Below the pieces are notes generated by a model that was not told the origin of the DNA, did no database searches, and saw only the letters and a list, made by a program, of their open reading frames with translations. From the NCBI RefSeq assembly GCF_014651035.1, contig NZ_BMWC01000004.1, positions 124,001-188,000 on the forward strand: DNA of 64,000 nt. The letters run 5' to 3'. Source of the DNA: Streptomyces lomondensis. GTDB lineage: Bacteria > Actinomycetota > Actinomycetes > Streptomycetales > Streptomycetaceae. The first letter of the stretch is position 1. Each line of letters begins with the position of its first letter. Positions 1 through 7,365 of this stretch are shown piece by piece. A program made the translations under genes and the position numbers.

Positions 1-866
1 AGGGCGAGCGGCTGCAGGGTGCGCAGATGGACCTCGCGCCCGCCCGCGATGCGCACTTCGACGTCCGGGCAGACGAACCGCGTCATCGCCAGGATCCTCA
101 GGCACCGCTGCGGCGTCAGGTTCCACTCCTTGCCGAGCGGGGTGCCCTCGAACGGGATGAGGAAGTTGACCGGAACCGAGTCCGGGTCCAGCTCGCGCAG
201 CGAGAAGACGACGTCGACCAAGTCCTCGTCCGTCTCGCCCATGCCGGCGATCAGCCCGGAGCAGGCGGACAGGCCCGCCGCGTGCGCCTTGTTGACCGTG
301 TCGACGCGGTCGGCGTACGTGTGCGTGGTGGTGATCTCGCCGTACGTCGCCTCGGACGTGTTGAGGTTGTGGTTGTAGGCGTCGGCGCCGGCCTCGCGCA
401 GCCGCTCCGCCTGGCCGTCGGAGAGCAGTCCGAGGCAGGCGCACACCTCGACGCCCTCGTTCTTCTCCTTGATCGTCCGGATCGTCTCGGAGACCCGGTC
501 CACGTCCCGGTCGGTCGGGCCGCGCCCGCTGGCCACCAGGCAGACCCGCTTGGCGCCCCCGGCCACCCCGGCCGCCGCCGCCTCGGAGGCCTGGTCGGGT
601 TTGAGCCAGGTGTACTTCAGGATCCCGGCCTGGGAGCCGAGCCGCTGCGAACAGTAGGAGCAGTCCTCGGGGCACAGGCCGGACTTCAGGTTGACGAGAT
701 AGTTGAGTTTCACCCGTCGGCCGAACCAGTGCCGGCGCACCTTCCCGGCCGCGGCCACCACATCGAGCAGGTCGTCGTCGGACGTCGCGAGGACGGCCAG
801 TGCCTCGTCACGGGTCGGCAGCTCGCGCCGAAGCCCCTTGTCCACCAGCGTGTTCAGCAGGTCCAT
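1..866 (-). CDS. bioB: Biotin synthase BioB (C-terminus beyond window)
   Basis: Radical SAM enzyme that inserts sulfur into dethiobiotin, the last step of biotin synthesis. The reading frame starts at ATG 864-866 and stays open to the window edge, giving 288 codons; relatives have roughly 350-400 residues, so the C-terminus is missing here. The radical-SAM cluster motif CPEDCSYC (CxxxCxxC) is encoded near residues 62-69, followed by the conserved GILKYTW segment. It is divergent from bioF, with a 151-base region between the two. The identification is firm; only the 3' end cannot be judged. Confidence 0.95.
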   Translation of the reverse strand, partial: MDLLNTLVDKGLRRELPTRDEALAVLATSDDDLLDVVAAAGKVRRHWFGRRVKLNYLVNLKSGLCPEDCSYCSQRLGSQAGILKYTWLKPDQASEAAAAGVAGGAKRVCLVASGRGPTDRDVDRVSETIRTIKEKNEGVEVCACLGLLSDGQAERLREAGADAYNHNLNTSEATYGEITTTHTYADRVDTVNKAHAAGLSACSGLIAGMGETDEDLVDVVFSLRELDPDSVPVNFLIPFEGTPLGKEWNLTPQRCLRILAMTRFVCPDVEVRIAGGREVHLRTLQPLA

Positions 867-934
867 GGGAGCCGATCCTGTCGTACGGAGCCGCCCGCGG
901 CCAAGGAGAGTTCGCACAACAGAGTCGCTTCGAG

Positions 935-952
935 GTGTGGGTATTGCCACAC
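935..952. promoter_or_regulatory. Inverted repeat between bioB and bioF
   Basis: GTGTGG-GTATTG-CCACAC is a perfect 6+6 inverted repeat in the divergent bioB/bioF intergenic region. Its placement suits an operator shared by both genes. It does not match any biotin operator that I can name, so the operator role is inferred from position and symmetry only. Confidence 0.4.
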
Positions 953-1017
953 AGTGACCTGCTGGAGGTCCGGCTAGTGTCTGTGCACTGCCTACAAATT
1001 CCCCCGGAGGACCACCC

Positions 1018-2145
1018 ATGGCGTTCGGCTGGATCGACGAGCAGGCGCGGCTGCGCCGCCGCGCCGGACTCGTACGGACCCTGCGCCCCCGTCCGGCCGC
1101 CTCGCCGCTCCTCGACCTGGCGAGCAACGACTATCTGGGACTCGCCCGCCACCCCGAGGTCACCGAGGGCGCGGCGCGCGCCGCGCGGACCTGGGGCGGC
1201 GGCTCGACCGGCTCCCGGCTCGTCACCGGCAGCACCGAACTGCACGCCGAGCTCGAACGGGAACTGGCCGATTTCTGCGGTGCCGAGGCGGCCCTCGTCT
1301 TCTCCTCCGGCTACGCCGCCAACCTCGCGGCGGTCACCGCGCTGGCCCCGCACGGTGCGCTGATCGTCTCCGACGCGGGCAACCACGCCTCGCTCATCGA
1401 CGGCTGCCGGCTGGCCCGCGGCACGACCCAGGTGGTGGCGCACGCCGAGCCGGAGGCCGTGCGCAAGGCGCTGGCCGACCATGAGGGCCCGGCGATCGCC
1501 GTGTCCGACACGGTCTTCTCGGTCGACGGCGACGCGGCCCCGCTCGCCGAGCTGGCCGCCGCCTGCCGGGAGTACGGCGCCGGGCTGGTCGTCGACGACG
1601 CCCACGGCCTGGGCGTCCTCGGCGACGGCGGCCGCGGCGCCCCGCACGCGGCGGGACTCGCGGGTGCCGACGACGTCGTCACCACGGTCACGCTGTCCAA
1701 GTCGCTCGGCAGCCAGGGCGGAGCCGTCCTCGGTCCCGCCCGGGTCGTCGACCACCTGGTCAACGCGGCACGGACGTTCATCTTCGACACGGGACTCGCC
1801 CCCGCCGCGGCGGGGGCGGCCCTGTCGGCACTGCGGCTGCTGCGCCGCGAGCCGGAGCGCGCGGCGCGGGCCCGCGCGGTGGCGGGCGAGCTGTACGTGG
1901 GCCTGACCGCCGCGGGTCTGGAAGCGGTGCGTCCGGACGCCGCGGTGGTCTCGGTGCGGGCGCCCTCCCCCGAGGACGCCGTGCGCTGGGCGGCCGAGTG
2001 CCGCGCGGCGGGCCTGGCCGTGGGCTGTTTCCGTCCTCCTTCCGTGCCCGACGGCATCTCACGGCTCAGGCTGACCGCCCGCGCGGACCTGACCGGTCAG
2101 CAGATCGAACGCGCTGTACGGCTGATCGGCGAGACGCGGCCATGA
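1018..2145 (+). CDS. bioF: 8-amino-7-oxononanoate synthase BioF
   Basis: PLP enzyme of the alpha-oxoamine synthase family that condenses pimeloyl thioester with alanine in the first ring-forming stage of biotin synthesis. The 375-residue protein has SNDYLGL near the N-terminus, the GSTGSRLVTG segment, DDAHGLG (Asp194 and His196, cofactor contacts) and TLSKSLGSQGG with the PLP lysine at Lys228. The start is ATG 1018, with GGAGG about 8 bases upstream. It is divergent from bioB. Family members include KBL and serine palmitoyltransferase, but the bioB neighbour makes BioF the natural choice. Confidence 0.95.
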   Translation: MAFGWIDEQARLRRRAGLVRTLRPRPAASPLLDLASNDYLGLARHPEVTEGAARAARTWGGGSTGSRLVTGSTELHAELERELADFCGAEAALVFSSGYAANLAAVTALAPHGALIVSDAGNHASLIDGCRLARGTTQVVAHAEPEAVRKALADHEGPAIAVSDTVFSVDGDAAPLAELAAACREYGAGLVVDDAHGLGVLGDGGRGAPHAAGLAGADDVVTTVTLSKSLGSQGGAVLGPARVVDHLVNAARTFIFDTGLAPAAAGAALSALRLLRREPERAARARAVAGELYVGLTAAGLEAVRPDAAVVSVRAPSPEDAVRWAAECRAAGLAVGCFRPPSVPDGISRLRLTARADLTGQQIERAVRLIGETRP

Positions 2146-2197
2146 GTCGGCGTGACACGGCCGTGCGTCGCACGATGGCGGCCTGATCGGACGGGGT

Positions 2198-2428
2198 TCA
2201 CATACGGTCCACCGCGGCCGTGAACTCCGCCCAGCTCCTGAAGGAGAAGAGCAGGGCGGGCCCGGCCGGGGCCTTGGAGTCGCGCACGGCGAGGAGTCCG
2301 GCCCAGGGCGGGACGTCCGGACACGCGGTCTCGACGCAGTTGTTCGCGCCGGTGCTGTAGCTGCTGCGCAACCACCGCACACCGTGCAGTTCGCTGCTTG
2401 AGGGGAGGTGACGAGGCAGTGCACGCAT
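2198..2428 (-). CDS. DUF397 small protein (WhiJ partner type)
   Basis: This 76-residue protein has the DUF397 pattern: W-R-S-S-Y-S near residues 19-25, a central C-V-E, V-R-D-S-K, and a final W-x-x-F segment. It starts 10 bases after the stop of the upstream regulator gene on the same strand, so the two are probably co-transcribed. In Streptomyces such proteins are regularly encoded next to WhiJ-like regulators; some authors have proposed that the pairs act like toxin-antitoxin modules. Its biochemical action is unknown. Confidence 0.85.
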   Translation of the reverse strand: MRALPRHLPSSSELHGVRWLRSSYSTGANNCVETACPDVPPWAGLLAVRDSKAPAGPALLFSFRSWAEFTAAVDRM

Positions 2429-2438
2429 AGGTGCCTCC

Positions 2439-3299
2439 TTACGCGCCGGCGGCTGTCCCGGCGATGTAATCCAACGAATCCTCGGGCGAAAGGGCGTGGA
2501 TCTGAAGGGCGCTGAAGGCCTCCGTGTAGGCCTGGAGGTCTTCTTTCCGTTCGAGATAGAGGCTACTCGTCAAGTGGTCGAGAACAACCACATCCAGATC
2601 AGATGTGCTCGAGAATGAGAAGATAACGAAAGGCCCGGTGACACCGATGTGCGCCCCGGCGGCGAACGGCAGCACCTGGAGCCGTACTTGGGGCAGCCGC
2701 GCCGCCTCGATCAGCCGTTCCAGCTGTCTGGCCATGACTCCGGGCCCGCCCACCTCGCGGCGCAGCACCGCCTCGTCCAGCACGGCGCTCAGCTCCAGCG
2801 GCGGCTCCGCCCGCAGCACGTCCTGCCGGGCCAGCCGTACTTCGACGAGGGTGTCGAGCCGGTCCTCCGACAGCCCCTCCACGGCGGCCTTCGTCACCGC
2901 ACGCGCGTACTCGGGCGTCTGGAGCAGGCCCGGGACGACGGTGGTCTCCAGCGTGCGCATCGCGCTGGCCTGCGACTCCAGGCTGATGAAGTCCCGGTAG
3001 GTCGGCGGCAGCACCCCGCGGTAGGCGTGCCACCAGTGGTGCCGGCCGCCGCTGTCCTCGGACCCCGCCAACACCATGAGCAACTCGCGAAGTTGGGAGT
3101 CTGCCACACCGTAGGCATCGAGAAGTAACCGCACATCGGCCGGTTTCACCCCACTCGTGCCCGTCTCGATCCGGCTGACCTTCGACTGGTGCCAGCCCAC
3201 CAGCCGGGCCGCCTCGCCACTGGTGAGCCCCGCAGAGGTGCGCAGCGCACGCAGTTCGGCGCCCAGTTTGCGGCGGCGCACCGCGGGACCGTGCTGCAT
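2439..3299 (-). CDS. WhiJ-like XRE regulator with DUF5753 domain
   Basis: A DNA-binding regulator of 286 residues. Residues about 10-65 form an XRE helix-turn-helix (LRTSAGLTSGEAARLVGW followed by QSKVSRIETG), and residues about 95-270 match the DUF5753 domain typical of the WhiJ/AbaA-type Streptomyces family. The start ATG 3297-3299 has AGGAG about 8 bases upstream. It is followed by the DUF397 gene and is divergent from an anti-sigma-like ATPase, the usual three-gene neighbourhood of this family. Many paralogues occur per genome, so no specific gene name is given. Confidence 0.9.
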   Translation of the reverse strand: MQHGPAVRRRKLGAELRALRTSAGLTSGEAARLVGWHQSKVSRIETGTSGVKPADVRLLLDAYGVADSQLRELLMVLAGSEDSGGRHHWWHAYRGVLPPTYRDFISLESQASAMRTLETTVVPGLLQTPEYARAVTKAAVEGLSEDRLDTLVEVRLARQDVLRAEPPLELSAVLDEAVLRREVGGPGVMARQLERLIEAARLPQVRLQVLPFAAGAHIGVTGPFVIFSFSSTSDLDVVVLDHLTSSLYLERKEDLQAYTEAFSALQIHALSPEDSLDYIAGTAAGA

Positions 3300-3370
3300 G
3301 GGCTTCTCCTTACTCCTTCCGAGCCACCCAAATACGGTCTCGCGTCGTAGAGTTCACCGCATCGAGCGAC

Positions 3371-3386
3371 AGATATATGCATATCT
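3371..3386. promoter_or_regulatory. AT-rich palindrome in divergent regulator/ATPase region
   Basis: AGATAT-ATGC-ATATCT has 6-base arms and is almost free of G and C in a chromosome of about 72% GC. It lies between the WhiJ-like regulator (minus strand) and the ATPase gene (plus strand). An autoregulatory operator is the likely role, inferred from symmetry, composition and location. Confidence 0.45.
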
Positions 3387-3512
3387 TGGTGGATCGCCGC
3401 CCTTGATGGGTGTTCTGGTGGCAGTCTGGCGACGAAGCACCAGTCCGGGACCGTACTCGAACCATCCGCTCCGTGTCGGACTGCGGTCCCGTGGGAAAGG
3501 GACGACGTCGCC

Positions 3513-3971
3513 ATGGCAGACCATTTGGAAGCCTCCGTCACTCTGCCGAGCGATCCCGCCTCGGTCTCCGCAGCGCGCGCCTACGTGGTGGGCACGCTGG
3601 CGGAGTGGGGCCTGCCGGCGGACACGGAAGTGTCCGACACCGTCCGGCTCATCATCTCCGAACTCGCCACCAACGCCGTCCAGCACACCTTCGGGCAGTC
3701 GCCCACGTTCCGGGTGGACGTCGAGCTCGACCGCGACGAACACCTGCGCGTCGGCGTCACGGACAGCCACCCGCGCTTCCCGAGACGGCTCCCCGCCGCC
3801 GTCCAGCAGGACAACGGCCGCGGTCTGGCCATCATCCGCTGGCTGACCGCGGAATGCGGCGGCCGGCTCCGCATCCGCCCCACCCGCGAGGGCGGCAAGA
3901 CCATCTCCGTCGAACTCCCGTGGGCGGTCCCGGCCCAGCCCGTGACCGCGGCGGGGCAGCAGGAGCCGTAA
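3513..3971 (+). CDS. RsbW-like ATP-binding protein (HATPase_c_2)
   Basis: A 152-residue GHKL-type ATPase domain of the anti-sigma factor/serine kinase class. The N box is at about residues 47-60 (ISELATNAVQHTF) and the G1 box at about 105-113 (DNGRGLAII); there is no sensor domain or membrane segment. It starts at ATG 3513 and is divergent from the WhiJ-like regulator. Stand-alone proteins of this type are abundant in Streptomyces and are often encoded beside WhiJ/DUF397 pairs. Its partner sigma factor or target is not visible here. Confidence 0.85.
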   Translation: MADHLEASVTLPSDPASVSAARAYVVGTLAEWGLPADTEVSDTVRLIISELATNAVQHTFGQSPTFRVDVELDRDEHLRVGVTDSHPRFPRRLPAAVQQDNGRGLAIIRWLTAECGGRLRIRPTREGGKTISVELPWAVPAQPVTAAGQQEP

Positions 3972-4152
3972 CGACCCTGTCTGCCACGCGGCAGGGCCTC
4001 AAGGGCGTCACCGCGTCGCCCCGGCAGGCGACCAGAACCCTACGACGCGCCCCACTGGGGCAGCCCCGCGCCGTCCGGCGCGTCCCCGGGCGCCGCGCCC
4101 GCCACCGGCGAACCGGCCCCGGCCCGCGCGAGCCCAGCCGCCACCGCCCGCG

Positions 4153-4779
4153 TCACCGGCGTCGCGCCGGTACTTCCCGATGTGGTGCCGTTCCCCGCAG
4201 TGCCGACGGCTGCCTGACGGTGTCCCGCAGGGGTGCGGGAATCCTGACCGGGCCGGCCTCGGACGATGCCGGTTCCTCCGCTGTCCTGCTCGTCTCGTCG
4301 CGCAGTCCCGCCCGCCGCACCAGCCGAGGGAGCAGCCCCCACAGGCCGACGCAGACCAGGAAGGTCGCGGCGCTCGCGGCGATCCCGCCGGCCCGGCCGG
4401 TCGTCACATCGACCACCAGCAGGACCGAACCGCTGAACGCGAACACGAGCACGACCAGGCCCGTGGTGGCCAGGCGCGAGGAGACCTGCACGATGCGCGG
4501 CTTGGCGCCCTGCTGGAAGAGCGAGCGGTGCAGCGCGGCCGGCGCGGTGAACAGCGCCGCGGCGAGGACCGCCAGCAGCAGCGTGATGACGTAGGTGACG
4601 CGCTGGACCGTGTCGAGGTCCTCGAAGCGTGAGGTGAAGGCGAGCGACAGCAGGAAGGCGAAGAGGATCTGTACGCCCGTCTGGGTGACGCGGAGCTCCT
4701 GGAGCAGCTCGACGAAGTTGCGGTCGGCGCGCTGGAGCGGAGTCTCGTTGCGTGCGGTGCAGGGACGGTGCTCGGCCAT
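4153..4779 (-). CDS. DUF6328 membrane protein
   Basis: A 208-residue integral membrane protein of the actinobacterial DUF6328 family, recognised by the N-terminal segment ETPLQRADRNFVELLQELR followed by VTQTGVQILFAFLL. Four hydrophobic segments are visible at about residues 34-49, 61-80, 105-123 and 132-150, and the C-terminal 45 residues are polar and probably cytoplasmic. The start is ATG 4777-4779. No function is known for the family, and its neighbours do not suggest one. Confidence 0.8.
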   Translation of the reverse strand: MAEHRPCTARNETPLQRADRNFVELLQELRVTQTGVQILFAFLLSLAFTSRFEDLDTVQRVTYVITLLLAVLAAALFTAPAALHRSLFQQGAKPRIVQVSSRLATTGLVVLVFAFSGSVLLVVDVTTGRAGGIAASAATFLVCVGLWGLLPRLVRRAGLRDETSRTAEEPASSEAGPVRIPAPLRDTVRQPSALRGTAPHREVPARRR

Positions 4780-4814
4780 GGGTGACGGGTAACCACCTGA
4801 GCCCGTGTCACGCT

Positions 4815-4855
4815 CCGGCGTGCGGCGGCGCGTAAGACGCGCCGCCGCACGCCGG
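4815..4855 (-). terminator. 18-bp perfect stem terminator
   Basis: CCGGCGTGCGGCGGCGCG, then loop TAAGA, then its exact complement. It lies 6 bases beyond the stop of the NlpC/P60 gene and before the DUF6328 gene. No U-tract follows, as is common for Streptomyces terminators. Confidence 0.75.
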
Positions 4856-4860
4856 GCGGA

Positions 4861-5334
4861 TCACTTCACGCGCCCGTACCAGACGCTCTTGGTCCAGATC
4901 TTCTGAAGCCGCACCACGTCCCCGGTCTTCGGGGCGTGCCAGAGCTTGTTCTTACCCGCGTAGATACCGACGTGGTACACGCTCTTGCCCGAGTGGAAGA
5001 ACACCAGGTCCCCCGCCTTGCGGTTCTTGGCGGAGATGTGGCGCGTCTTGTTGTACTGCTGGGCGGCCGTGCGGGGCAGCTTCTTGCCGGCCTTCTTGAA
5101 CGAGTACAGCGTGAGCCCTGAGCAGTCGAACCGGTGCGGCCCGGTGGCCCCGTACTTGTAGGGCGAACCCTTCTTCGAGGCTGCTATCTGGAGTGCCTTC
5201 GTCGCCGACGTGGCTGCCGCGGCCTCCGAGGAGAAGCCGGGGGCCACGATCGAGCCGCCCACCGCGGCGATGGTGAGGGCCGAGGCCGTACCGGCCCGGA
5301 CCATGAGCGACGGGACACGATTGAGCGCAGTCAT
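4861..5334 (-). CDS. Secreted NlpC/P60 (C40) peptidoglycan hydrolase
   Basis: A small 157-residue exported cell-wall peptidase that cleaves peptide stems of peptidoglycan. Residues 1 to about 41 form a signal peptide ending near SEAAAAT. The NlpC/P60 domain follows directly with catalytic Cys71 (RFDCSGLT), His121 (YHVGIY) and a third polar residue at His133. There is no LysM or coiled-coil domain. ATG 5332-5334 was chosen because the signal peptide begins there; a longer in-frame start would run through the upstream riboswitch. Expression is expected to follow c-di-AMP through that riboswitch. Confidence 0.9.
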   Translation of the reverse strand: MTALNRVPSLMVRAGTASALTIAAVGGSIVAPGFSSEAAAATSATKALQIAASKKGSPYKYGATGPHRFDCSGLTLYSFKKAGKKLPRTAAQQYNKTRHISAKNRKAGDLVFFHSGKSVYHVGIYAGKNKLWHAPKTGDVVRLQKIWTKSVWYGRVK

Positions 5335-5339
5335 GCGCA

Positions 5340-5515
5340 ACCCTTCGTCAGCCGCCTGTGAAGGATGACCTGTCGGATTCGGGCTGGCGAAGTTGCCCGG
5401 CCGCTGACGCGGCTTCACCCCAAGGGCTGCTCGGGTCCGGTCATGGCGTGACCGTCCCGGCGACCCGTCGTGCTTGGGTCCTCCACTCCTGCCGATCCAC
5501 TTCTGTCGACCGGTC
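5340..5515 (-). promoter_or_regulatory. c-di-AMP riboswitch (ydaO/yuaA class)
   Basis: Read on the minus strand, the leader of the NlpC/P60 gene contains GGACCCAAG (5474-5484 region), then CTTGGGGTGAA (5414-5424) pairing with it, then a GCCGGGC stretch, CCGAATCCGACAG (about 5371-5384) and a terminal GGCGGCTGACGAAGG. These are the conserved blocks of the ydaO/yuaA c-di-AMP riboswitch in the correct order. In actinobacteria this class is known upstream of rpf and NlpC/P60 genes, where it controls cell-wall hydrolases. The exact 5' boundary is estimated. Confidence 0.85.
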
Positions 5516-5775
5516 ATCCGGGCGGCGGCAGGACTCGGCGTCCGCCCGGATCGCCCCGCCGTTGTGGCGGGGGCTTGTCGTCAGACAGGGATCTTGGCTC
5601 ATGGTTGTCCCGAAATCCCAACGGAACCGGGGGTTTGTGTTGTTACTCACCACTCACCCGTTCGGGTGGACACGTCTGTGTTCGAGCCGCTGTCCACAGC
5701 TCCGTGAACCGCCGGACCAGGGATGGAATGTCCCATTCCGCCCTGTGGCTACGCGCGTTGCGCAACTCTGAGGGC
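5516..5775. other. Non-coding upstream region of the riboswitch transcript
   Basis: No credible gene is seen here. It must contain the promoter of the minus-strand riboswitch/NlpC transcript. A small perfect palindrome, CACCCG-TT-CGGGTG, lies at 5655-5668 and could be an operator; a weaker GGAAT/ATTCC repeat lies near 5724. Open frames on either strand lack ribosome sites and recognisable sequence. Confidence 0.4.
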
Positions 5776-5812
5776 CCAAAAAAAGGATCCCCGTCTACTC
5801 CGAACAGGGGTA
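5776..5812 (-). terminator. Hairpin followed by seven Us, downstream of the ClpP-like operon
   Basis: On the minus strand a CCCC...GGGG stem, extended by two pairs across a one-base bulge, is followed by seven consecutive T residues. Such a homopolymer is rare in this genome. It lies about 75 bases beyond the stop of the small ClpP-linked gene and would end that transcript. Confidence 0.5.
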
Positions 5813-5886
5813 CGTCGTTTGGTCCGTTTCGACTCAGGCCCGGACGCTCCGTCGACAGGACGGGCGCCCGGGCCGTCGGATCCGCG

Positions 5887-6195
5887 TCAACTGACCGACT
5901 CGGGGGGCAGCGTGAGCCGGGCCGTGCGCCGCTCGCCGTCCAGCACCCGCAGCGCCCGGGCCAGTGTCCCGGCGTGCAGTTCCGTCTCGCCCCGCTGGTG
6001 CATCAGGGCCAACGCGTCGCGCAGCGCGGTCGCCTTGCCGACCAGGGCCTGGGCGGCGCGCAGTCCGCGGTAGGTGTCGCCGTGCAGCGCCGGGTTGATC
6101 CGGCCGAGCAGGTCGACGACGTCGAGGTAACGGTCGATCAACTCCGCCTCGGCGCGCGTCAGCGCGGGCAGCGGCGGCAGTTCGGGCGGCAGCAC
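5887..6195 (-). CDS. Small helical protein co-encoded with ClpP-like gene
   Basis: A 102-residue, probably all-helical soluble protein with no recognised domain. The proline-rich N-terminus (LPPELPPLPAL) is followed by about 80 residues rich in Ala, Leu, Glu and Arg. The start is GTG 6195 with GTGAGG about 5 bases upstream; that sequence overlaps the stop region of the clpP-like gene, only 7 bases away, so the two are translationally linked. An accessory or adaptor role for the ClpP-like protein is a guess from this linkage. Confidence 0.6.
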   Translation of the reverse strand: MLPPELPPLPALTRAEAELIDRYLDVVDLLGRINPALHGDTYRGLRAAQALVGKATALRDALALMHQRGETELHAGTLARALRVLDGERRTARLTLPPESVS

Positions 6196-6202
6196 CGGAG
6201 CC

Positions 6203-6838
6203 TCACCGCCCGGTCGGGGCGGTCAGCGTGGCCCTGCGGTTGGGGACGATCCGGTCCACCAGGCCGTACTCCACCGCCTCCTGGGCGGTGAGGATCTTCT
6301 CCCGCTCGATGTCGGAACTCACCTGCTCCCGGGTGCGGCCGGTGTGGCGCGCGAGCATCTCCTCCATGCGCGTGCGGATGCGCGTCAACTCGTCGGCCTG
6401 GATCGCCAGGTCGCTGGCCTGGCCGCGGACCGGCTCGGGCAGCGCCGGCTGATGGATCACCAGACGCGCCTCGGGCAGCACGGACCGCTTCCCGGGTGTG
6501 CCCGCGGCCAGCAGGACCGTGGCGGCCGCGCCGGCCTGGCCCAGGCAGATCGTCTCCACGTCGCAGGTGACGTAGCGCATCGTGTCGTAGATGGCCGTCA
6601 TCGCGTGGAAGGTGCCGCCGGGGGAGTTGATGTAGAGCGCGATGTCCCGGTCCGGGGCCTGGTGCTCCAGGTACATGAACTGGGCCATCACGTCGTTCGC
6701 CGAGGTCTCGTCCACCGGCGTGCCGAGGAAGACGATCCGCCCCTCCAGCAGCTTGGAGTACGGGTCCATCGTCCGGTACCCGGACGACGTGCGTTCGGTG
6801 AACTCGGGCAGCACGTAACGGGCGGACGGTCGGGTCAT
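6203..6838 (-). CDS. ClpP-like protein lacking catalytic Ser and Asp
   Basis: A ClpP-fold protein of 211 residues covering the whole family length: YINSPGG at about 69-75, the oligomer/handle region and EYGLVD near 190-195. The catalytic triad is degraded. The serine of the usual GQAAS motif is Ala104 (GQAGA; codon GCG at 6529-6527), the histidine is kept as His129 (VIHQP, 25 residues later as in E. coli), and the aspartate position is Glu180 (ERE instead of ERD). It should not hydrolyse peptides by itself. It may form mixed rings with active ClpP, as ClpR does in plastids and cyanobacteria. A GAGGAGGGG ribosome site precedes ATG 6836-6838. Confidence 0.85.
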   Translation of the reverse strand: MTRPSARYVLPEFTERTSSGYRTMDPYSKLLEGRIVFLGTPVDETSANDVMAQFMYLEHQAPDRDIALYINSPGGTFHAMTAIYDTMRYVTCDVETICLGQAGAAATVLLAAGTPGKRSVLPEARLVIHQPALPEPVRGQASDLAIQADELTRIRTRMEEMLARHTGRTREQVSSDIEREKILTAQEAVEYGLVDRIVPNRRATLTAPTGR

Positions 6839-6928
6839 GGCGAACCCCTCCTCGCGGGCAGAGCCGTCTCCGGCGACGGCTGACTCTGTAAGAAATGTAC
6901 AGGACGTACGTGACGTTATGATGGGGGT

Positions 6929-7225
6929 ATGGCCTACGAGATTCCGGTGACGCAAGCCAGGGCTGAACTCGCCGACCTGATCAACCGCGTGGTGTACGGC
7001 GGTGAGCGCGTCGTCGTGACCCGGCACGGCAAGCCTCTCGTCGCCCTCGTCTCGGCCGATGACCTGCGGCGCCTCGAGGAAGTCGCGGAGTCGGCGGGGC
7101 TGACGGAGCCCGCGGAGGAGCAGGTGATCAGCGCCGTCTCCACCGTCCGCGAGGTCGCGTCCGCTCCTCGCGAACGGCAGCGGTTCGGGATCGCGGCGGA
7201 GCACCGGGGAGCCGACCCGGCGTAG
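6929..7225 (+). CDS. Phd/YefM-family antitoxin, no adjacent toxin
   Basis: A 98-residue protein with the Phd/YefM fold: PVTQARAELADLINRV at the N-terminus, then the strand VVVTRHGKPLVALVSADDL, then a longer charged C-terminal tail of about 45 residues where the toxin-binding part would lie. No Doc, YoeB or RelE toxin follows: a terminator and an opposite-strand gene come next. A -10-like TATGAT (6917-6922) ends 6 bases before the ATG, so the mRNA may be leaderless. It could act as a stand-alone regulator or pair with a toxin elsewhere. Confidence 0.85.
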   Translation: MAYEIPVTQARAELADLINRVVYGGERVVVTRHGKPLVALVSADDLRRLEEVAESAGLTEPAEEQVISAVSTVREVASAPRERQRFGIAAEHRGADPA

Positions 7226-7302
7226 CCCGCGAGGGGGTGGACGCGTGCGCTGAGCAGGCAGGCAACCTTGCAGAGGTGAACCGTGCGCTGAGCAGACGGA
7301 AA

Positions 7303-7338
7303 CCGCGCACCCCCGTCCGCTACAGCGGGGGTGCGCGG
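7303..7338. terminator. Bidirectional terminator hairpin
   Basis: CCGCGCACCCCCG and CGGGGGTGCGCGG form a perfect 13-bp stem with a 10-base loop. It sits between the convergent antitoxin gene and the membrane protein gene. Confidence 0.8.
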
Positions 7339-7365
7339 TCGTTTCCGGGCGGTGCGGGAGGCCGC

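Noticed and set aside
3972..4152. Open frames in the gap after the ATPase gene
   Set aside because: No ribosome site or family similarity; only a weak CCCTG...CAGGG hairpin just after the ATPase stop.
5441..5771. Several small open frames in the riboswitch upstream region
   Set aside because: They overlap the structured leader or lack starts and similarity; the region is better explained as regulatory.
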